From Leptospiraceae bacterium (GTDB taxonomy: Bacteria; Spirochaetota; Leptospiria; Turneriellales; Turneriellaceae), in assembly GCA_020440825.1 (NCBI GenBank), contig JAGRNJ010000031.1, forward strand, positions 1-37,067: 37,067 bases of DNA. The letters run 5' to 3'. The first letter of the stretch is position 1, and each line of letters opens with the position of its first letter. The position numbers were made by a program, and so were the translations under genes. This document shows positions 33,954 to 37,067 of the stretch, piece after piece. Below the pieces are notes generated by a model, which saw only the letters and a program-made list of their open reading frames with translations, searched no databases and was not told the DNA's origin.

Positions 33954-34805
33954 ATGAAATTTGCAAAACTCGAAGGGCTCGGTAACGACTATTTGTTTAC
34001 TGAAGACTCCCCCAAAAATCCTGCACGGGCAGCACGTTTACTGTGTGACCGGCATTACGGTGTGGGGGCAGATGGGCTTGTTCTTATCTCAAAAAATCCT
34101 GATAATCCTGATGCAGATTTTGCCATCCGCATATTTAATCCTGATGGCAGTGAAGCAGAGATGTGCGGTAACGCCATTCGGTGCCTCGGTAAATACCTGT
34201 ATGATCGCGAAATAACCACAAAGCAAAAACTGGATATTGAAACCATGCGGGGCATTATCCCTACTGTTCTTATGGTGAGAGATGGCAGGGTCTACCGGGT
34301 AAAAGCCGATATGGGCGAACCCATCATGGCACGTTCCAGAATACCGATGCAATATGAGCCAGGCCAGGAAGACTCTATGGTTCAAGGTGAGAAAATTTAT
34401 CTGGATGATCATAATACTTTTGAATTCACCGCTATTTCAATGGGCAACCCTCATATTGTCATCTGGCAAGATGACGTTGATAACTTCCCGGTTGAGAAAT
34501 ATGGCCCGATGCTCGAAAATTATTCACAATTCCCAAATCGTACAAATGTCCATTTTGTCGAATTTGTAGATGAAGACCATATTAAACAGAGAGTCTGGGA
34601 ACGGGGTGTTGGTGAAACATTGGCCTGCGGAACCGGTGCCTGTGCGTCTGTTGTTGCCGGCGTTTTGATTGGTAAAATAAAGCGTAAAAGCAAAGTCGAG
34701 CTCAAAGGCGGCATTCTAGAGATTTACTGGTCAGAAAAAGACAACCATGTTTACATGACAGGCCCTTGCAAAGACGTTTTTGAAGGCGAAACAAACATCA
34801 TCTGA
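33954..34805 (+). CDS. dapF: Diaminopimelate epimerase
   Basis: 283 residues. Converts LL-DAP to meso-DAP for peptidoglycan cross-linking and lysine. The cofactor-free two-cysteine mechanism is visible: Cys71 in FNPDGSEAEMCGNAIRC and Cys225 in ETLACGTGACASV. It also has FAKLEGLGNDY at the N-terminus and AISMGNPHIV in the middle. Shine-Dalgarno GGAGAG stands 8 nt before the ATG. First of three plus-strand genes (dapF, glyQ, secG). Confidence 0.97.
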   Translation: MKFAKLEGLGNDYLFTEDSPKNPARAARLLCDRHYGVGADGLVLISKNPDNPDADFAIRIFNPDGSEAEMCGNAIRCLGKYLYDREITTKQKLDIETMRGIIPTVLMVRDGRVYRVKADMGEPIMARSRIPMQYEPGQEDSMVQGEKIYLDDHNTFEFTAISMGNPHIVIWQDDVDNFPVEKYGPMLENYSQFPNRTNVHFVEFVDEDHIKQRVWERGVGETLACGTGACASVVAGVLIGKIKRKSKVELKGGILEIYWSEKDNHVYMTGPCKDVFEGETNII

Positions 34806-34812
34806 TCTTTAG

Positions 34813-35691
34813 ATGTACTTTCAAGACATCATCAAAACTCTGAATCAGTATTATTCAGAGAAAGGGTGTGTTATCACCCAGGGTCTTGATCTGGAAGTCG
34901 GGGCGGGAACCTTTAATCCCCACACTTTCTTGAGGGTACTGGGGCCCGAGCCCTGGGCTGTGGCATATGTTGAACCAAGCAGACGCCCGACTGACGGACG
35001 CTATGGAGAGAACCCCAACCGCCTGCAGCACTATTACCAGTACCAGGTAATCATTAAACCATCACCGAAAGATTCTCAGGAATTATATCTGGGATCTTTA
35101 CGGGCTTTGGGTTTTCAGCTTGAGAAGCATGACATTCGATTTGTTGAAGATGACTGGGAATCACCTACTCTGGGAGCTTCGGGTCTCGGCTGGGAAGTCT
35201 GGCTCGACGGCATGGAAGTTACCCAGTTTACCTACTTTCAACAGTGTGGTTCTCTTCCCCTAAAACCGGTAAGCGTAGAGCTAACCTATGGCCTTGAACG
35301 TCTGGCGATGTACTTGCAAAAAAAAGACAGTGTATATGATCTGGACTGGAACGCCGACGTGAAGTACGGTGATATTCACCAACAGACAGAGTTTGAATAC
35401 TCTCACTACAATTTTGAAATCGCAGATACAGCAAAACTTTACAAATGGTTCGATGAATATGAGCAGGAGGCCGAATCAATTCTCGCATTTGAGAAAACTC
35501 CTCTGGTTTTTCCGGCTTATGACTACCTTTTGAAATGTTCTCATACTTTCAATTTATTGCACGCGAGATCAGCGATTTCACCATCAGAGCGGGTAGAATA
35601 CATCGCCCGGGTACGTCATTTAGCAAGAAAAATAGCTTCCCGATATGTTGAGATTCGAGAAAATCTGGGTTTCCCATTGCTAAAAAAATAA
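34813..35691 (+). CDS. glyQ: Glycyl-tRNA synthetase alpha subunit
   Basis: 292 residues. Class II aminoacyl-tRNA synthetase catalytic subunit of the alpha2-beta2 enzyme. Hallmarks: [64 protein letters not shown], and the class II motif 3-like [19 protein letters not shown] and [15 protein letters not shown]. The partner glyS is not in this window; glyQ is followed by secG. Seven nt separate it from dapF, so the two may be co-transcribed. Confidence 0.97.
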   Translation: MYFQDIIKTLNQYYSEKGCVITQGLDLEVGAGTFNPHTFLRVLGPEPWAVAYVEPSRRPTDGRYGENPNRLQHYYQYQVIIKPSPKDSQELYLGSLRALGFQLEKHDIRFVEDDWESPTLGASGLGWEVWLDGMEVTQFTYFQQCGSLPLKPVSVELTYGLERLAMYLQKKDSVYDLDWNADVKYGDIHQQTEFEYSHYNFEIADTAKLYKWFDEYEQEAESILAFEKTPLVFPAYDYLLKCSHTFNLLHARSAISPSERVEYIARVRHLARKIASRYVEIRENLGFPLLKK

Positions 35692-35762
35692 TCTTCAACC
35701 AAAATTCGAGTAAAAATAACAATTTTTAGCTGACAGTTCGTTTCATTTTTGAATTCTGACGA

Positions 35763-36134
35763 ATGGGAATTCTCTCGACTGTACTTACCGTACTCTTTGT
35801 AGTTGTATCGGTTATTCTAATTCTGTTGATACTGGTTCAATCGAATCGCAGCTCGGGCATGGGTTTTCTGGGATCAGCAAGCCAGACCGCATTCGGCTCA
35901 AGCAGCGGTGATATCCTTACAAAAATGACCGCCGGTCTTGCAACTGCTTTCATGGTCATGGCCCTTTTAATGGCGATGATAATGAGCAAAAAAACAGATA
36001 CCAGTGAGCTTCAAAAAGAAATCAGTGGTACCTCTGTTCCTGCCGAAGCGAGCCCCGTTATTCCGGGTGGCTCTGAAGCCCCAACCGGTACTGAATCTAC
36101 TCCTCAGACTGCCCCGGGTACACAAACCCCCTGA
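35763..36134 (+). CDS. secG: Protein-export translocase subunit SecG
   Basis: 123 residues. Two transmembrane helices (about 5-25 and 55-75) around the conserved loop LVQSNRSSGMGFLGSASQTAFGSSSGDIL, as in SecG. It assists SecYEG-SecA export. The last 45 residues form a Ser/Thr/Pro-rich low-complexity tail of unknown function, longer than usual. Starts with ATG at 35763; 71 bp after glyQ, with no strong Shine-Dalgarno. Confidence 0.93.
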   Translation: MGILSTVLTVLFVVVSVILILLILVQSNRSSGMGFLGSASQTAFGSSSGDILTKMTAGLATAFMVMALLMAMIMSKKTDTSELQKEISGTSVPAEASPVIPGGSEAPTGTESTPQTAPGTQTP

Positions 36135-36185
36135 TAATTTGCTCTTGATTCGTAGATTTTTCGCTAACTAAAATATTTGTTCTTA

Positions 36186-36947
36186 TTAGAAGTTCAATTT
36201 TATATTATTTTTGACGGGAAAAAATCTGCTCTTTTTACTGGAACGCAGTTTCCATCTGTAAACAGCATGATCTTTAGACTTACATTGGGGGCATTTTTTC
36301 GACCACATACTCCCACGAATTTCTATAGACGACCTTCGAATACAATCACATATTTCCTGTTTTAATTCATCTAATTCTGTTCTTTGCCATTGCAAAATTC
36401 TGTTTACCAGGTCAATCAGCCTATTGTTTACGCTCGCCCACAAAACCCAGGAAGGAATTATATTATCGAGAATAAACTGGTCAATTTTATTATCGGGAAT
36501 AATTGCATAACCACAATCTAGACATCTTTCCCCTGATATTTCAGTTTTAAAATTCGCCAGCTTATAAGGTCCAATGAACAGCTCTGCTTCTTTCTTAGCT
36601 TTGCTCAATACCAGGTTTTCAACTGAGAATTCTTCGAGAAGAGTCTTAAAATTGATTCTTTTCTTTTTCGTAGTCGCAAAAAAATAGCAAAGAATTCTAA
36701 GCCAGTAAAAAACAAGATTGACCTGATATTCATATTCTGAATCAATTTTATGACCATTAATGGATAGTATAACCAAATCATCAAAAGACCCCGGGCAGCC
36801 TGCATAGGCAGACAAATGTCTCTCGACACTTCCAGATTCATTCCATATTTCCAAATCTTTTCTTAACCACTTATGCCAGTAGGTTGCTTTTACTTTTTGC
36901 AGCAATAATGATGTGGCAATCAAAGAATTTTCGTAGTACCCGCTCAT
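36186..36947 (-). CDS. AT-rich gene of unknown function with two CxxC pairs
   Basis: 253 residues. Helical N-terminus with SLLLQKVKATYWHKWLRKDLEIWNES and LSAYAGCPGSFDDLVI (about 45-60). That pattern (tryptophan helix, then a Gly-Ser-x-x-Asp-Leu-Val motif) recalls small uncharacterised bacterial DUF proteins (possibly DUF6966-like), not a family I can assign firmly. Two CxxC pairs, Cys142/Cys145 and Cys219/Cys222, could coordinate one zinc ion across the domain. Base and codon use are noticeably more A+T-rich than neighbours such as dapF, hinting at lateral gain. Shine-Dalgarno AAGGCGG before the ATG. Convergent with secG. Confidence 0.65.
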   Translation of the reverse strand: MSGYYENSLIATSLLLQKVKATYWHKWLRKDLEIWNESGSVERHLSAYAGCPGSFDDLVILSINGHKIDSEYEYQVNLVFYWLRILCYFFATTKKKRINFKTLLEEFSVENLVLSKAKKEAELFIGPYKLANFKTEISGERCLDCGYAIIPDNKIDQFILDNIIPSWVLWASVNNRLIDLVNRILQWQRTELDELKQEICDCIRRSSIEIRGSMWSKKCPQCKSKDHAVYRWKLRSSKKSRFFPVKNNIKLNF

Positions 36948-37067
36948 CGTATACCGCCTTAAAATAAATGTTTAACTTGTAACACATTTTAATATTATTG
37001 AAAAGTTTATACTAATCCAGAGAGAGAATGTTTTTAATTAGGAATCTCTGAAAAACTGAAAGTTTTG

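Noticed and set aside
1-37067. tRNA, rRNA, CRISPR, insertion sequences, prophage
   Set aside because: None could be recognised by eye; intergenic spaces are short and contain no repeat arrays or transposase genes.

Overview
The window looks like a chromosomal segment of a Gram-negative spirochaete, most likely a relative of the Leptospirales. This is an inference from several features together: a six-segment membrane adenylate cyclase, several signal-peptide beta-barrel and TPR proteins with no clear named family, a FecR/sigma-factor locus, frequent TTG starts and moderate GC content. No sequence search was available. I saw no rRNA, tRNA, CRISPR array, insertion sequence or prophage.

Layout. 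1-1086: 5' part of a class III adenylate cyclase, cut by the left edge. 1172-2551: MBL/beta-CASP ribonuclease. 2779-5551: three overlapping genes for exported proteins, at least one an outer-membrane beta-barrel, meeting tail to tail with comEC. 5548-11803 (minus): division operon AI-2E family permease, ftsQ, ftsA, ftsZ, comEC, with a near-consensus sigma70 promoter in front. 11909-13304: HAMP-only membrane protein and a methyltransferase. 13275-14199 (minus): rpmH followed by one reading frame that joins RnpA to YidD. 14302-17877: cysJ and cysI. 17950-23237 (minus): cysK, cysH, cysD, cysN, cobA and a Met8-type gene. 23557-25044: DEAD-box helicase. 25141-25644: HHE di-iron protein. 25775-28571: rpiB, a LamG-like surface protein and a CxxCC protein. 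28751-31209: TPR/barrel pair. 31213-33865 (minus): sigma-like factor, hypothetical, FecR protein, cupin. 33954-36134: dapF, glyQ, secG. 36186-36947: an AT-rich gene of unknown function with two CxxC pairs.

Together the sulfur genes encode complete assimilation: ATP sulfurylase (CysDN), an APS-type reductase with the [4Fe-4S] cysteine pattern (CysH), NADPH sulfite reductase (CysJI), cysteine synthase (CysK), and the two enzymes that make precorrin-2 and sirohydrochlorin for sirohaem. The strongest novelty is in front of cysK: a 40-codon reading frame ending in six consecutive cysteine codons and a stop, starting about 10 nt after the -10 box of an excellent promoter and lying 52 nt before cysK. 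It looks like a near-leaderless poly-cysteine attenuator peptide controlling the whole cys operon. Other notable points are the RnpA-YidD fusion, a recurring near-leaderless promoter geometry, and a secreted barrel gene ending in a helix-hairpin-helix-like half motif beside comEC.
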